Shown piece after piece: positions 26,398 to 35,541 of a stretch of 64,000 bases of DNA. The notes under the pieces are model-generated. The model was not told the DNA's origin. It ran no database searches and saw nothing but the letters and a program-made list of their open reading frames with translations. The stretch lies in the NCBI RefSeq assembly GCF_015751765.1, contig NZ_JADOTX010000001.1, positions 248,001 to 312,000 on the forward strand, read 5' to 3'. Made by a program: the position numbers and the translations under genes. Source of the DNA: Micromonospora ureilytica (GTDB lineage Bacteria; Actinomycetota; Actinomycetes; Mycobacteriales; Micromonosporaceae). The first letter of the stretch is position 1; each line of letters starts with the position of its first letter.

Positions 26398-26465
26398 CTA
26401 CCCTGCCAACCCCGGGCGGCGTCGCTGCGGGAGCGCGGCTGGTCGTGACGGGGCCGGCGCGGTGG

Positions 26466-28391
26466 TCAGTCGCAGTGTTCGAACCCGCTGCCGTAGCTGA
26501 CCCCGCCGGTGGCGCCGCCCCATTTCACGCACGCGCCGGCGGCGGAGGCCCGCACCGGCCCCGCGTAGTAGTCGAAGGAGCCGCTGTCGGTGCTGCGGGC
26601 CCGCCCCTGCACCTCCAGGTACGCCGACACCGCCGATTTCGCGCCGACCGCGGTGTCCTTGAGGGTGACCACGCAGTTGTTGCCGTTGCCCGCGTTGTAG
26701 AGCAGGTAGACCCGGCCCTGGGGGCGGCCGGCACTGGTCAGCGTCGCCGAGTCGATCACCTGGTAGCCGCTGCCGCACGCCTGGGCTGCCGTGTACGGGT
26801 TGGGCCGGCTCGACGGGGTGCGGGTGGGCGTCGGTCGGCTGCTGGTCGTACCGGTAGGTGTGCTGCCCGGCGTCGCGGTGCGCGGGTCCGGGGTGGCGGT
26901 CGGCGCGTCGGTTCCTCCGGCGGAGCCGGTCGGCGCGGCGGACGCGCTGCGGCTGGGCCCCGGGGTGCCGCTGGGCGTGGGTCCCGAGATGCTCGCACCT
27001 CCGCCGTCGAGCGCGCCGCCGTCCGGGGCCGCCGCCGATTCGCCGGCCAGCGCGGGCGGACCGTCCGTCCCACCCGGCTCCCCGTCGGGCCGCAGGGCCG
27101 CCACGGCCACGGCGATCAGCGCCACGAGAGCGACCGCGCCGACCCCGATCAGCAGTTGCCGGCGCCGGCCGGACGACCCCGTCCGGAACGCCTCCTCCCG
27201 GGTCGAGCCCGGCCCGGTCACCGGCGAGGCCGCCGGCATGGGCACAGCGGCGGCCCCGACCGGCGCGGGTGGCCCGGTCGGCGTCGGCCCGGCCAACGGC
27301 GTCGGCCCGGCCAACGGCGTCGGCCCGGCCAACGGCGTCGGCCCGGCCAACGGCGTCGGCCCGGCCAACGGCGTCGGCCCGGCCAACGGCGTCGGTCCGG
27401 CCAACGGCGTCGGCCCGGCCAACGGCGTCGGTGTGGGTGGCGGCGCGGGCGTCGGGACGGGCGGCGTGGCGGCCGGGGTGACCGGAAGGGCCGAGGGTGT
27501 CCCGGGAGTGGGTACGGCCAACGCCCACGGTGGGCGGGCCGAGACCGGGATGCTCGCCAGTGTCGCGTCGCGGGCATCGGCGGCGGCAGCGGCCAACTCG
27601 GCGGCGCTGCCGAACCGGTCCTCCGGACGCTTGGCCAGCGCGCGGGCCACCACGGCCGCGACCGCCGGCGGGGTGTCCGCCGGCAGCGCCGCCGGTTCCT
27701 CCTGGGCGTGCCGGAGCGCCACCGCGAGGGGGTTGTCGCCGTGGAAGGGTGGCTGCCCGGCAAGGCAGAAGTACGCCACAGCGCCGAGCGCGTAGATGTC
27801 GGTGGCGGCCGAGACCGGCTGCCCGGTGGCCTGCTCGGGGGACATGTACGAGGCGGTGCCGAGCACCATGTTCGCGGCGGTGAGCCCGGCCATGTTGCGG
27901 GACCGGGCGATGCCGAAGTCGACGAGCACCACACTGCCGTCGGCCTTGACCAGCAGGTTGCCCGGCTTCACGTCCCGGTGCACGATGCCGGCGAGGTGGG
28001 CGGTGTGCAGCGCGTCCGCGGCCTGGGCCAGCACCGACATGGTGGTGGCCGGATCCAGCCGCCCCACCGTGCGCACCCGGGCGGACAACGGCTCGCCCTC
28101 GACGTACTCCATGACCAGGTAGTCGACCCGGCTGCCGTCGTCGAGCGCGGCCTGCCCCACGTCGTGCACCGGGACCACGCCGGGGTGCCGCAGCGCGGCC
28201 AGCATCCGCGCCTCGGCCCGGAACCGGGCGGTGAACTCCGGGTCGGCGACCAGCGACGGCAGCAGCACCTTCACGGCGACCTCGCGTTCCAGCAGCACAT
28301 CCGTGCCGCGCCAGACCGCGCCCATCCCACCCGTCGCCACCCGCTCGCCCAGCCGGTACCTGTCGCCGAGCAGCACTCCCCGTGTCAGCAC
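26466..28391 (-). CDS. Transmembrane Ser/Thr protein kinase with SapA-like C-terminal domain
   Basis: 641 residues, PknB-type. GTG 28391 (VLTRGVLLGDRYRLGERVATGG). Kinase domain: glycine loop ERVATGGMGAV, catalytic Lys41, HRDVKPGNLL with Asp140, DFG at 158-160, SPEQA. A Pro-rich juxtamembrane segment contains eight exact LAGPTP repeats (about 322-370). One membrane helix lies near 409-432. An external Thr/Pro/Gly-rich stretch leads to a globular C-terminal domain (about 534-641) with four cysteines and the YLLYNAGNGNNCVVTL ... DYYAGPVRASAAGACVKWGG pattern. That recalls Streptomyces spore-associated protein SapA; this resemblance is from memory. No PASTA domains, so it is not the cell-wall PknB. 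The gene is solitary. Confidence 0.88.
   Translation of the reverse strand: MLTRGVLLGDRYRLGERVATGGMGAVWRGTDVLLEREVAVKVLLPSLVADPEFTARFRAEARMLAALRHPGVVPVHDVGQAALDDGSRVDYLVMEYVEGEPLSARVRTVGRLDPATTMSVLAQAADALHTAHLAGIVHRDVKPGNLLVKADGSVVLVDFGIARSRNMAGLTAANMVLGTASYMSPEQATGQPVSAATDIYALGAVAYFCLAGQPPFHGDNPLAVALRHAQEEPAALPADTPPAVAAVVARALAKRPEDRFGSAAELAAAAADARDATLASIPVSARPPWALAVPTPGTPSALPVTPAATPPVPTPAPPPTPTPLAGPTPLAGPTPLAGPTPLAGPTPLAGPTPLAGPTPLAGPTPLAGPTPTGPPAPVGAAAVPMPAASPVTGPGSTREEAFRTGSSGRRRQLLIGVGAVALVALIAVAVAALRPDGEPGGTDGPPALAGESAAAPDGGALDGGGASISGPTPSGTPGPSRSASAAPTGSAGGTDAPTATPDPRTATPGSTPTGTTSSRPTPTRTPSSRPNPYTAAQACGSGYQVIDSATLTSAGRPQGRVYLLYNAGNGNNCVVTLKDTAVGAKSAVSAYLEVQGRARSTDSGSFDYYAGPVRASAAGACVKWGGATGGVSYGSGFEHCD
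27283..27426 (-). repeat. 18-bp tandem repeat x8 in kinase linker
   Basis: Eight consecutive copies of GTCGGCCCGGCCAACGGC (plus strand), differing at one base in copy 7. In the kinase reading frame each encodes Leu-Ala-Gly-Pro-Thr-Pro. Near-identity at the DNA level means recent expansion and likely copy-number variation between strains. Confidence 0.95.
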
Positions 28392-28535
28392 CGAGCCACC
28401 GTACCGGCCGGTGTCGATCGGATTGATCCACCCCGGGGGTCCCGCCGAGGCGAGCGAGCGGCCGTTACGCGTCGGGCCGACTACGCTGGCGAGGGTTCGT
28501 CCCACGGGGACTTCAGCGGCGAGGGGAGACGCGGC

Positions 28536-28736
28536 ATGGCGTGGAGCTGGCGGTACGAGGGCACGGACGGCCAGACGGTCGAGGGACCGGCGGAGTCGTT
28601 CGGCAGCCAGGCCGACGCCGAATCCTGGATCGGTCAGACCTGGCGGGAGCTCGCGGCGTCCGGCGTCACCTCGGTCGCGCTCGTGGTGGACGACCGGGTG
28701 GAGTACCGGATGAGCCTGCTGCCCACGGCCGAGTGA
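28536..28736 (+). CDS. Small conserved protein of unknown function
   Basis: 66 residues beginning MAWSWRYEGTDGQTVEGP. Soluble, with a short beta start, a helix (SQADAESWIGQTWRELAASG) and a closing strand pair (TSVALVVDDRVEYRMSLLP). ATG 28536 has GAGGGGAG at about 8 nt. Its stop overlaps the start of the M50 protease (TGATG), so the two are translationally coupled. I recognise it only as a conserved actinobacterial mini-protein; it may be a partner or regulator of the protease, but that is inference from coupling. Confidence 0.75.
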   Translation: MAWSWRYEGTDGQTVEGPAESFGSQADAESWIGQTWRELAASGVTSVALVVDDRVEYRMSLLPTAE

Positions 28737-29533
28737 TGGCCTACGACCGCCCGGGCGGCGACCGGCTGGTCCTCGGCGTGCCCAGGGCGGCGTTCCGGCC
28801 CAGCCCGGTCTTCCTCGGCCTGGTCGCCCTCTTCGCGGTGAGCGGGGCACTGACCTGGAACGGGTACGGCAGCGTCCGGTTCAACGTGTTCCTCTTCGTG
28901 GTGTCCGGGTGGCTGGTGTCGCTCTGCCTGCACGAGTACGCCCACGCTGTGGTGGCCTACCGGGCCGGCGACCGGGACATCGCGCATCGCGGTTACCTGA
29001 CGCTCAACCCGTTGAAGTACACCCACCCGTTGCTGTCGATCGTGCTGCCCGTGGTGGTGGTGCTGCTCGGAGGCATCGGCCTGCCGGGTGGCGCGGTCTG
29101 GGTGGACCGGCATGCCATCCCGGGCCGACTGCGGCACACCCTGGTCAGCCTCGCCGGCCCGGCGACCAACGTCCTGTTCACGCTGGTGTTGGTGGCGGCG
29201 GTGCGGCTCGGCGCCCAGTCGGGTGGGCCGATCGAGTTTTGGGCCGGGGTGGCGCTGCTCGCCTTCCTCCAGCTCACCGCCAGTTTCCTGAACCTGCTGC
29301 CGGTGCCCGGCCTGGACGGCGGCAACATGATCCAGCCGTGGCTCAACCCGCAGTGGCGCAAGATGTACGACCTGTTCGCCCCGTACGGCTTCATTTTGCT
29401 CTTCGCGCTGCTGTGGAACCCGCGCATCGGGGGCTGGTTCTTCGACGCGGTCTTCGCGGTCGGTGACCTGCTCGGTCTGCCGTCCTGGCTCTACGCCACC
29501 GGCCTGGAGCTGATCCGCTTCTGGCAGGGCTGA
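28736..29533 (+). CDS. Site-2 protease family (M50) membrane metalloprotease
   Basis: 265 residues with about six helices. The zinc motif HEYAH (His66, Glu67, His70) lies in the second or third helix, and the third ligand Asp is in LLPVPGLDGGNMI. ATG 28736 overlaps the upstream mini-gene stop by one base. There is no PDZ domain, unlike Rip1/RseP, so it belongs to the compact group found in many actinobacteria. Substrate unknown; intramembrane cleavage of an anti-sigma factor or signal-peptide remnant is the usual role. It ends at a hairpin at 29552-29592. Confidence 0.9.
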   Translation: MAYDRPGGDRLVLGVPRAAFRPSPVFLGLVALFAVSGALTWNGYGSVRFNVFLFVVSGWLVSLCLHEYAHAVVAYRAGDRDIAHRGYLTLNPLKYTHPLLSIVLPVVVVLLGGIGLPGGAVWVDRHAIPGRLRHTLVSLAGPATNVLFTLVLVAAVRLGAQSGGPIEFWAGVALLAFLQLTASFLNLLPVPGLDGGNMIQPWLNPQWRKMYDLFAPYGFILLFALLWNPRIGGWFFDAVFAVGDLLGLPSWLYATGLELIRFWQG

Positions 29534-29551
29534 GTTGCTGACCTGACCTGA

Positions 29552-29592
29552 CCGGTCCGGTCGACGCGAAACCCTCGCGCCGACCGGACCGG
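29552..29592. terminator. Bidirectional terminator after M50 protease
   Basis: CCGGTCCGGTCG (29552-29563) pairs with CGACCGGACCGG (29581-29592). The 17-nt loop contains a smaller GCGA/TCGC pairing. It separates the convergent M50 and aldo/keto reductase genes. Confidence 0.8.
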
Positions 29593-29599
29593 AACGGCG

Positions 29600-30598
29600 T
29601 CAGGGACGCTGCGCGGGGGACTCGGTCTTCGTCGGGTCCCGCTCGACGATCGGCTCGACGATGTCGTCGATCGCCTTGAGCAGGTCGGCGTCGAGCTTCA
29701 CGCCGGCTGCCTTCACGTTGTCGTGCACCTGCTCCGGGCGGGACGCGCCGATGATCGCCGACGAGACGTTCGGGTTCTGCAGCACCCACGCCACGGCGAG
29801 CTGGGCCATGCTGAGCCCGGCCTGCTCGGCGAGGGGCTTGAGCTGCTGGACCCGGGTCAGCACGTCGTCGTTCATGAACCGGGAGATGAAGCCCGCGCCC
29901 GACTTCTCGTCGGTGGCGCGGGAACCTGCCGGCGGCGGCTGGCCCGGCAGGTACTTGCCGGAGAGCACGCCCTGCGCCATCGGCGACCAGACGATCTGCC
30001 CGATGCCCAGCTCCTCGCTGGCCGGCACGACCTCGGTCTCGATGACCCGCCAGAGCAGCGAGTACTGCGGCTGGTTGGAGACCAGCGGGATGTGCAGCTC
30101 CCGGGCGAGCGGGTGGGCGGCGCGCAGCTGGGCGGCGGTCCACTCGGAGACGCCGATGTAGTGCGCCTTGCCGGAGTGGACGACGTCGGCGAACGCCTCC
30201 ATCGTCTCTTCCAGCGGGGTGCTGCTGTCGTAGCGGTGGGCCTGGTAGAGGTCCACGTAGTCGGTGCGCAGTCGGCGCAGCGAGCCGTTGATCGACTCCA
30301 TGATGTGCTTGCGGGACAGACCACGGTCGTTGCGGCCGGGCCCGGTCGGCCAGTAGACCTTGGTGAAGATCTCCAGGCCCTCACGGCGCTCGTTCTGCAA
30401 CGCCCGGCCGAGCACGTCCTCGGCCCGGGTGCCGGCGTACACGTCGGCGGTGTCGAAGGTGGTGATCCCCGCGTCGAGAGCGGCCCGGACGCAGGCGAAC
30501 GCCGCGTCCTCCTCGACCTGCGAACCGTGGGTGATCCAGTTGCCGTACGAGATCTCGCTGACCATCAGGCCGGAACGGCCCAGGTGTCGGAATTCCAT
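29600..30598 (-). CDS. Aldo/keto reductase (Kv-beta/YghZ-like)
   Basis: 332 residues starting MEFRHLGRSGLMVSEISYG at ATG 30598. Catalytic tetrad: Asp and Tyr in FDTADVYAGTRAED, Lys in LEIFTKVYW, His in DLYQAHRYD. The C-terminal SSAIIGASRPEQV loop binds the adenine side of NADPH and places it with the voltage-gated K+ channel beta-subunit-like AKRs, which reduce methylglyoxal and related aldehydes. It differs from the MerR-linked AKR at 10.7 kb and has no linked regulator. The next gene upstream starts far away, so it has its own promoter in the 44-bp gap or is cotranscribed with the WG gene. Confidence 0.9.
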   Translation of the reverse strand: MEFRHLGRSGLMVSEISYGNWITHGSQVEEDAAFACVRAALDAGITTFDTADVYAGTRAEDVLGRALQNERREGLEIFTKVYWPTGPGRNDRGLSRKHIMESINGSLRRLRTDYVDLYQAHRYDSSTPLEETMEAFADVVHSGKAHYIGVSEWTAAQLRAAHPLARELHIPLVSNQPQYSLLWRVIETEVVPASEELGIGQIVWSPMAQGVLSGKYLPGQPPPAGSRATDEKSGAGFISRFMNDDVLTRVQQLKPLAEQAGLSMAQLAVAWVLQNPNVSSAIIGASRPEQVHDNVKAAGVKLDADLLKAIDDIVEPIVERDPTKTESPAQRP

Positions 30599-30642
30599 GT
30601 ACCGACCCTAGCTCCAGTGGATCACCGGTGGCGACCGGCGAC

Positions 30643-33600
30643 TCAGAGCACCGGGTTGGCGTCGGTGAGTAGCCGGTCGATCTCCTCCAACACCTCGGCG
30701 CGATCGCGGTGCACCGGGTCGATGAGCGGCACACCGCGCCGGTCCAGCGCACCCCACCGCCCGTTGCCGCTCTCGACCAGGAACGCCACCGGGTGGATGA
30801 CCAGCGTCGGGTGCGCCGGCGGGACCAGCACCGTGCCGGTGCGATCCACCACGCCCCGCCGACCCGCCACGTCGACCACGGCGAGCCCTTCGTCGGTGAA
30901 ACCGTCGATCTGCTGGCCGTCGGCCAACTCGGTGACGAAGCCGTGGTAGCGGGTGGGCACGACGATCCGGCCCGTCCGGTCGACCGCCCCCCACCCCTCG
31001 CGCCGCACCGCGGCCAGCCCACGCCGGAACGGTCGTACCTCGGCGAAGTTGGGGGCGACCTGCACCGCGCCGGTCGCGTCGATCGCCGTCCACCCGTTCT
31101 CGCCGACCACCCAGGCCAGGCCGTCGCTGAACGGACGCGCGGCCCGGAAGGACGGCGGGATCACCGTCGTACCGAGCAGGTTGATCAGCGACCAGCGGTC
31201 GGTGTCCGGCCGGCGGACCCAGGCCAGCCCGTCGTGGAAGGGCTGCGCCTCCGCGTACCGGGCGGGGACGACCACGTCACCGTCGTGACTGGTGTAACCC
31301 CACAGCGGTCCGTCCCGGTCCGGCAACGGGGGCCGGTCCCGGTCGAGCACCTCGTCCCGACCCCGGCGGTACGGCCCGAAGCCATCCGCCTCGGCCCGTA
31401 CGGTGACCGCGTCGAGGGCCACCCGGACCCGGTCCAGCAGTTCGGCGTCGGCAGCGCCGCGCAGGTCGAGCGCCTTCTCGAAGTGCTCGCACGCCTCCAT
31501 GAGCCGACCCTGGTCGTAACACGACCGCCCGGCGTGCTCGTGCAGCGCGGCCCGCAACCGGTCGGGCAACTCGATCGAGTTGGCCTGGGCGAAGAGCTGG
31601 TCCGCCTCGGGGAAGTCGCCGCGCCAGCGCAGCACGTGGGCCAGCCGGGCCTGGGCCAGCGCGGTCCGGCGCAGTTCGCCGGTGGCCTCCGCGTAGGTGA
31701 GGGCGAGCCGACCGTCGGCCAGCGCGTCGTCCAGGTCGCCGAGAATCCGCGAGGCCACCGCCCGCAGGCTGAGCAGCCGGGCCCGGGCGCGGTTGTCGAC
31801 CGCCGAACCCAACTTCTCGGTCAGTCGTCGCCGGATGGCCCGCAGGTCGTCCGGCTCCGTCAGCTCCTCGCGCAGGGTGACCGGGTCCAACCGCCAGCGG
31901 TACGCGGCCAGCACCTGCTCCGGGTCGCCCGGGTCGGCCAGCGACGGGCGGGTCACCACCGGTGGTGCGTCGTCGGGTGGCGCGGACACCGGCACGTTCT
32001 CCCCGTCCGAACCGCTCCTCGGGGCGGGTACGGCCGAGGCGGGTGGCCCGGACGCCGGCTCCACCGACGCCGGTGGCGCGGAGACGGGTGCTACCTCGGG
32101 CGCCGGCGGCGCGGAGACGGGCGGTGAGGTCGAGGCTGGTGGCGCCGAGACGGGCGCCGCGGAGACGGGCGCTGCGGCGGGCGCCGGCGGCGCTGTGACG
32201 GGCGGCGCGGAGACGGGCGCTGTGGCGGGCGCCGGCGGCGCGGAGACCGGTGCTGCGGACGGCGCTGGCGGTGCGGAGACGGGCGCGGTGGAGAGGGGTG
32301 GCGCGGACACGGGCGCTGTGGCGGTCGCCGGTGGCGCGGATGCGGGCGGGGCTGTTACCGGCGGTGCCGGGGGAGCGGATACCGGTGTGACCGAGGCGGG
32401 CGGTGCGGAGACGGGTGGTGCGGAGATCGGCGGGTTCGTGTCGTCCGCAGATGTCATGGACAGCGCGGCGTCGACCGGCCACTCGTCGGCCCGCGAGCCA
32501 TCCGTCGGGCTCGTGCTCCGACCGTCGGTCGCGTCTGCCGGCCCGCCACGGGGCGCGAGTTCGTCCGACGGGTCGTACTCGACCGGGTCGGCGTCCTCGT
32601 TCGGCGACGCTGCGGGGGGCCGCTGGTCGGCCTCGCCCTCGGCTTCGAGGTCGGCTTCGGCCTGCTGGTGAGGAATCGCGACGACAGGTGCGCCAGAGAC
32701 GGCACCATCCGCGGTTCCCGTGTCGAACGTCGGCTGCGGGTCGTCGTCCAGGTCGTCCGCCCAGAGACGGGGAGCACCGGAGACCGGGTGGGCGGGCGGC
32801 GCGGAGACCGGGGCGAACGCGTCGTCCGGTGTCGACCCGCTGGCGTACTCGTCGGCCACGTCGAGGTGGGCGTCGGCCGTTGACGTTTCCGTGTCCGGCA
32901 TGGCCGGTGTCGTGGAGAGGTCGGGGTCGCTGGACGTCGACTCGTCGTCGGCCGGGTCGAACGACTGCTGATCCGTCGCCGGCTCGTCCTGGTCGGATTC
33001 GCCAGGCTGAGCGGGGCTGAACCACGCTGCCGGACCGCGGACGCCGGGGACGTCGTCCGGCTCGCGAACGGGCGTCACCTGCTCTTCCGAGGGCGGCGGG
33101 GGCACGTAGCGGCGCGGCGTGCCCGGGGCCAGCGGGAGCGCCGGCGCGACGTCCTCCACCGGTGGCTGCGCGGCCGCAGGGGTCGGGGCCGTAGGCGCCG
33201 GGGCCGCAGGGGTCGGGTCAACCGGAGTCGGGTCGGCCGGGATCGGGTCGGGGCGGGTTGCCGGCGGCTCCGGCGCCCGCCAGGTGGGCGGCGGGGCGAC
33301 CGACGGGCGTGCGTCCGCCGTCGGGGCCGCCCGCTCCGGCGAGTACGGGCGCAGCGGCGCGACCGGGCGCTCCGGCGAGTGCGGCGGATCGGCGGAGTGC
33401 GGCCGCTCTGGGGAGTGCGGCCGCTCTGGGGAGTGCGAGCGGTCAGGGGAGACCGGTCGGCGGTCGGTCGGTGGGGTGCCGGCCAGCGGGTCGCCGACCC
33501 GACGGCGATCCGGGCCCGGCTCCTCGCCGCGCCGCTGGTCGGCCGGGCGGTCCCCGGTGCCTGGGCCGGGATAACGCGGCGGCGGGGTGTGGCGCGCCCC

Positions 33601-35541
33601 GGACGTCGGTGGCGGGTCGGCCAGCGGCCGGCGTTCCGACGCTGGCGGGGGATCCGACCGCTCGTCGGCGCCGGGCGGGTCCACCGGCGCCGGCAGGTAC
33701 TCCAGCCGCAGGCGCGCGGCGGGAGGCTCCGAGACGGGCCGGTCGAAGGCGGGAGAGACCGGGGCGGCGGACACCGGCCGGTCCCAACCGGGCGCGGCGG
33801 GCGAGACGGGTGCTGGTGACACCGGCCGTTCCGGGGCGGCCGACACCGGTCGGTCCCACCTGGGCGCGGCGGGGGAGACGGGCGCCGGCGGCACCTGCCG
33901 CTCCGGGGAAGCGGGGGAGACCGGGGCGGCGGACACTGGTCGGTCCCAACCGGGGGAGACGGGGGCCGGTGACACCGGTCGCTCCGGGGACACCGGTGGG
34001 GCCGGCATGGCACGACCGGAGGCGGGCGGCGCCGACGCGGCCGGGCGTACCTGTCGCTCGTCGTACCGCGTCGCCGGTCGCTCGTCGGGCCGGGACGGCG
34101 TGGCCGCCGGCCGTTCGGACCGGGCGGCCGGCCGCGCCGCGACGCCCGGCTCGGCGCTGCGGTACGGCTCCGTGGTGCGCTGCGGGTCGGGTCTGCGCTG
34201 CGGGTCTGCGCTGCGCTGCGGGTCGGTGCGGTGTGGATCCGCGGTGCGGTGTGGATCTGCGGTGCGGTGTGGATCTGCGGTGCGGTGTGGGTCGGCGCGG
34301 CGGTCCGGCTCCCGGGTGCGGTCCGGGGTGCGGTCCTGACGTACCGGACCCGGTGCCGGCCAGGGCAGACTGCCGTCCGACCGTTGGCCCGGCTGCGGCC
34401 GGGGCTCGCGGTACGCGTCCTCACGAGGCGCGTCCTCGCGGTAACCGGTCTCGCGGTACGTGTCCGGGCGGGCCTGCTCGCGGGGTCGCCGGTCCGGGTA
34501 CGCCTCGGCGCGGGCCGCCGCCTCACGAGGCTGCTGCCGGTGCGGGTCGGTGTCGGGCCGACGCCGGGCGTCGTCGAGGCGGGGCTGGTCAGGCTGATCC
34601 GGCTCGGGTCGACGCCGTCGTCCACCGTTGGGTGAGGGCGCCGCGCCAATCTCCTCGTCCGCGCGGTAGCGCGGCTCTGGGCGGCGCAGGTCGTCGGCGA
34701 CCCGGTCCGGGTACCCGTCGGCGCGGTATCGCGTCCGGTCATCCGCGCGTGCCCACGGGTCGACCCCGTCGGCGATCCGGCCGTCGTGGTCGCGGGTGGG
34801 TCGGACGCCGTACCCGTCGTCGGGGTGCCGTTCGTAACCGGCGGGTGTTCGCTCCGGTGTGCCGCGCCGGCGTGGTGGGTCGTCCGGCTCGGGCACCCAG
34901 CCGGGTTCGGGCCGGGGCGCCGGGGAGACCGGCGGCGTGCCCCGGTAACCCCGATCCCGCTCGGTGGGCTCGGGCCGGGGACGGCGACTGTCGTGCCGCT
35001 CGGGGGTGGGCTGGTCCCGGTGCCAGGCAGCTTCCCGCGCGGGTCCTCGTTCGTCGGCGGGGCGTCGGTCCGACCAGGCGGTACGCCGGTCGGACTCGGG
35101 GGAGCGGCGTTCGTCGCGGCGGGGTGGTTCGGGCAGCGGACGACGGTACGGCTCGTGGTCGTAGTGGCGGGAGTCGGCGCTGTCGGGTCGGCCGTAGGTC
35201 GACGTGTCCGCCGAGCGCTCGTCACTGCGGAGTCGGCCGTAGGCCGGTGTCTCGCCCGGCTCGTCATCCACCCAGGACCTGCCCGGGGGTGTCTGGTCCT
35301 CCGGTGGTTCGTCGGACCACGAACGGCCGAGGTAGGTGCCGTCCGGGCGGGTGGGCGCGAGTGGCGGCACCTCGGCGCGGCCGGACACCGTCGCCCGACC
35401 GCGCGGTGGCGGCTGGTGCGGCATGCCGATGTCGCCGGGGTAGCGCTGGCCGGGGAACTGGGGGTGCCATTCGGTGGTCGGTTCGACCACCCAGGACGGT
35501 TCGTTCGGGTCCGGCCACCGGTCGGTGTAGCGGCCGTTCAT
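30643..35541 (-). CDS. Giant low-complexity protein with TPR and WG repeats
   Basis: 1632 residues from ATG 35541 (MNGRYTDRWPDPNEPSW). Roughly the first 1200 residues are disordered: an Arg/Asp/Pro/Glu-rich stretch with many RRPE, DPHRTA and HSPERP repeats, then a Pro/Thr/Asp region, then a run of VSAPPA(P/S) repeats (DNA about 31990-32420). The C-terminal ~425 residues are folded: a TPR-like helical array (AYRWRLDPVTLREEL ... ACEHFEKALDLRG), then about six WG repeats (GPLWGYTSHDGDVVVPARY, GWTAIDATGAVQVAPNF, GWGAVDRTGRIVVPTRY, GRWGALDRRGVPLID). No signal peptide or membrane helix. The frame is continuous with no stops. The longer frame to 35724 lacks a good start context. Function unknown; WG beta-repeats usually mediate binding. 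Confidence 0.82.
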   Translation of the reverse strand: MNGRYTDRWPDPNEPSWVVEPTTEWHPQFPGQRYPGDIGMPHQPPPRGRATVSGRAEVPPLAPTRPDGTYLGRSWSDEPPEDQTPPGRSWVDDEPGETPAYGRLRSDERSADTSTYGRPDSADSRHYDHEPYRRPLPEPPRRDERRSPESDRRTAWSDRRPADERGPAREAAWHRDQPTPERHDSRRPRPEPTERDRGYRGTPPVSPAPRPEPGWVPEPDDPPRRRGTPERTPAGYERHPDDGYGVRPTRDHDGRIADGVDPWARADDRTRYRADGYPDRVADDLRRPEPRYRADEEIGAAPSPNGGRRRRPEPDQPDQPRLDDARRRPDTDPHRQQPREAAARAEAYPDRRPREQARPDTYRETGYREDAPREDAYREPRPQPGQRSDGSLPWPAPGPVRQDRTPDRTREPDRRADPHRTADPHRTADPHRTADPHRTDPQRSADPQRRPDPQRTTEPYRSAEPGVAARPAARSERPAATPSRPDERPATRYDERQVRPAASAPPASGRAMPAPPVSPERPVSPAPVSPGWDRPVSAAPVSPASPERQVPPAPVSPAAPRWDRPVSAAPERPVSPAPVSPAAPGWDRPVSAAPVSPAFDRPVSEPPAARLRLEYLPAPVDPPGADERSDPPPASERRPLADPPPTSGARHTPPPRYPGPGTGDRPADQRRGEEPGPDRRRVGDPLAGTPPTDRRPVSPDRSHSPERPHSPERPHSADPPHSPERPVAPLRPYSPERAAPTADARPSVAPPPTWRAPEPPATRPDPIPADPTPVDPTPAAPAPTAPTPAAAQPPVEDVAPALPLAPGTPRRYVPPPPSEEQVTPVREPDDVPGVRGPAAWFSPAQPGESDQDEPATDQQSFDPADDESTSSDPDLSTTPAMPDTETSTADAHLDVADEYASGSTPDDAFAPVSAPPAHPVSGAPRLWADDLDDDPQPTFDTGTADGAVSGAPVVAIPHQQAEADLEAEGEADQRPPAASPNEDADPVEYDPSDELAPRGGPADATDGRSTSPTDGSRADEWPVDAALSMTSADDTNPPISAPPVSAPPASVTPVSAPPAPPVTAPPASAPPATATAPVSAPPLSTAPVSAPPAPSAAPVSAPPAPATAPVSAPPVTAPPAPAAAPVSAAPVSAPPASTSPPVSAPPAPEVAPVSAPPASVEPASGPPASAVPAPRSGSDGENVPVSAPPDDAPPVVTRPSLADPGDPEQVLAAYRWRLDPVTLREELTEPDDLRAIRRRLTEKLGSAVDNRARARLLSLRAVASRILGDLDDALADGRLALTYAEATGELRRTALAQARLAHVLRWRGDFPEADQLFAQANSIELPDRLRAALHEHAGRSCYDQGRLMEACEHFEKALDLRGAADAELLDRVRVALDAVTVRAEADGFGPYRRGRDEVLDRDRPPLPDRDGPLWGYTSHDGDVVVPARYAEAQPFHDGLAWVRRPDTDRWSLINLLGTTVIPPSFRAARPFSDGLAWVVGENGWTAIDATGAVQVAPNFAEVRPFRRGLAAVRREGWGAVDRTGRIVVPTRYHGFVTELADGQQIDGFTDEGLAVVDVAGRRGVVDRTGTVLVPPAHPTLVIHPVAFLVESGNGRWGALDRRGVPLIDPVHRDRAEVLEEIDRLLTDANPVL
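34233..34286 (-). repeat. 18-bp tandem repeat x3 in WG-protein gene
   Basis: Three units of GTGGATCTGCGGTGCGGT (first unit with one change), with degenerate copies on both sides. In the minus-strand frame they encode repeats of Thr-Ala-Asp-Pro-His-Arg. This is a second locus in the window where an 18-bp unit has expanded inside a disordered coding region. Confidence 0.85.

Noticed and set aside
24248..26465. Cobalamin riboswitch upstream of the cob genes
   Set aside because: I looked for the B12-box pattern on the minus strand in 26186-26465 and saw no match; only the 18-bp palindrome is there.
27283..27426. CRISPR array
   Set aside because: The repeats are contiguous 18-bp units with no spacers and lie in frame in a kinase gene.
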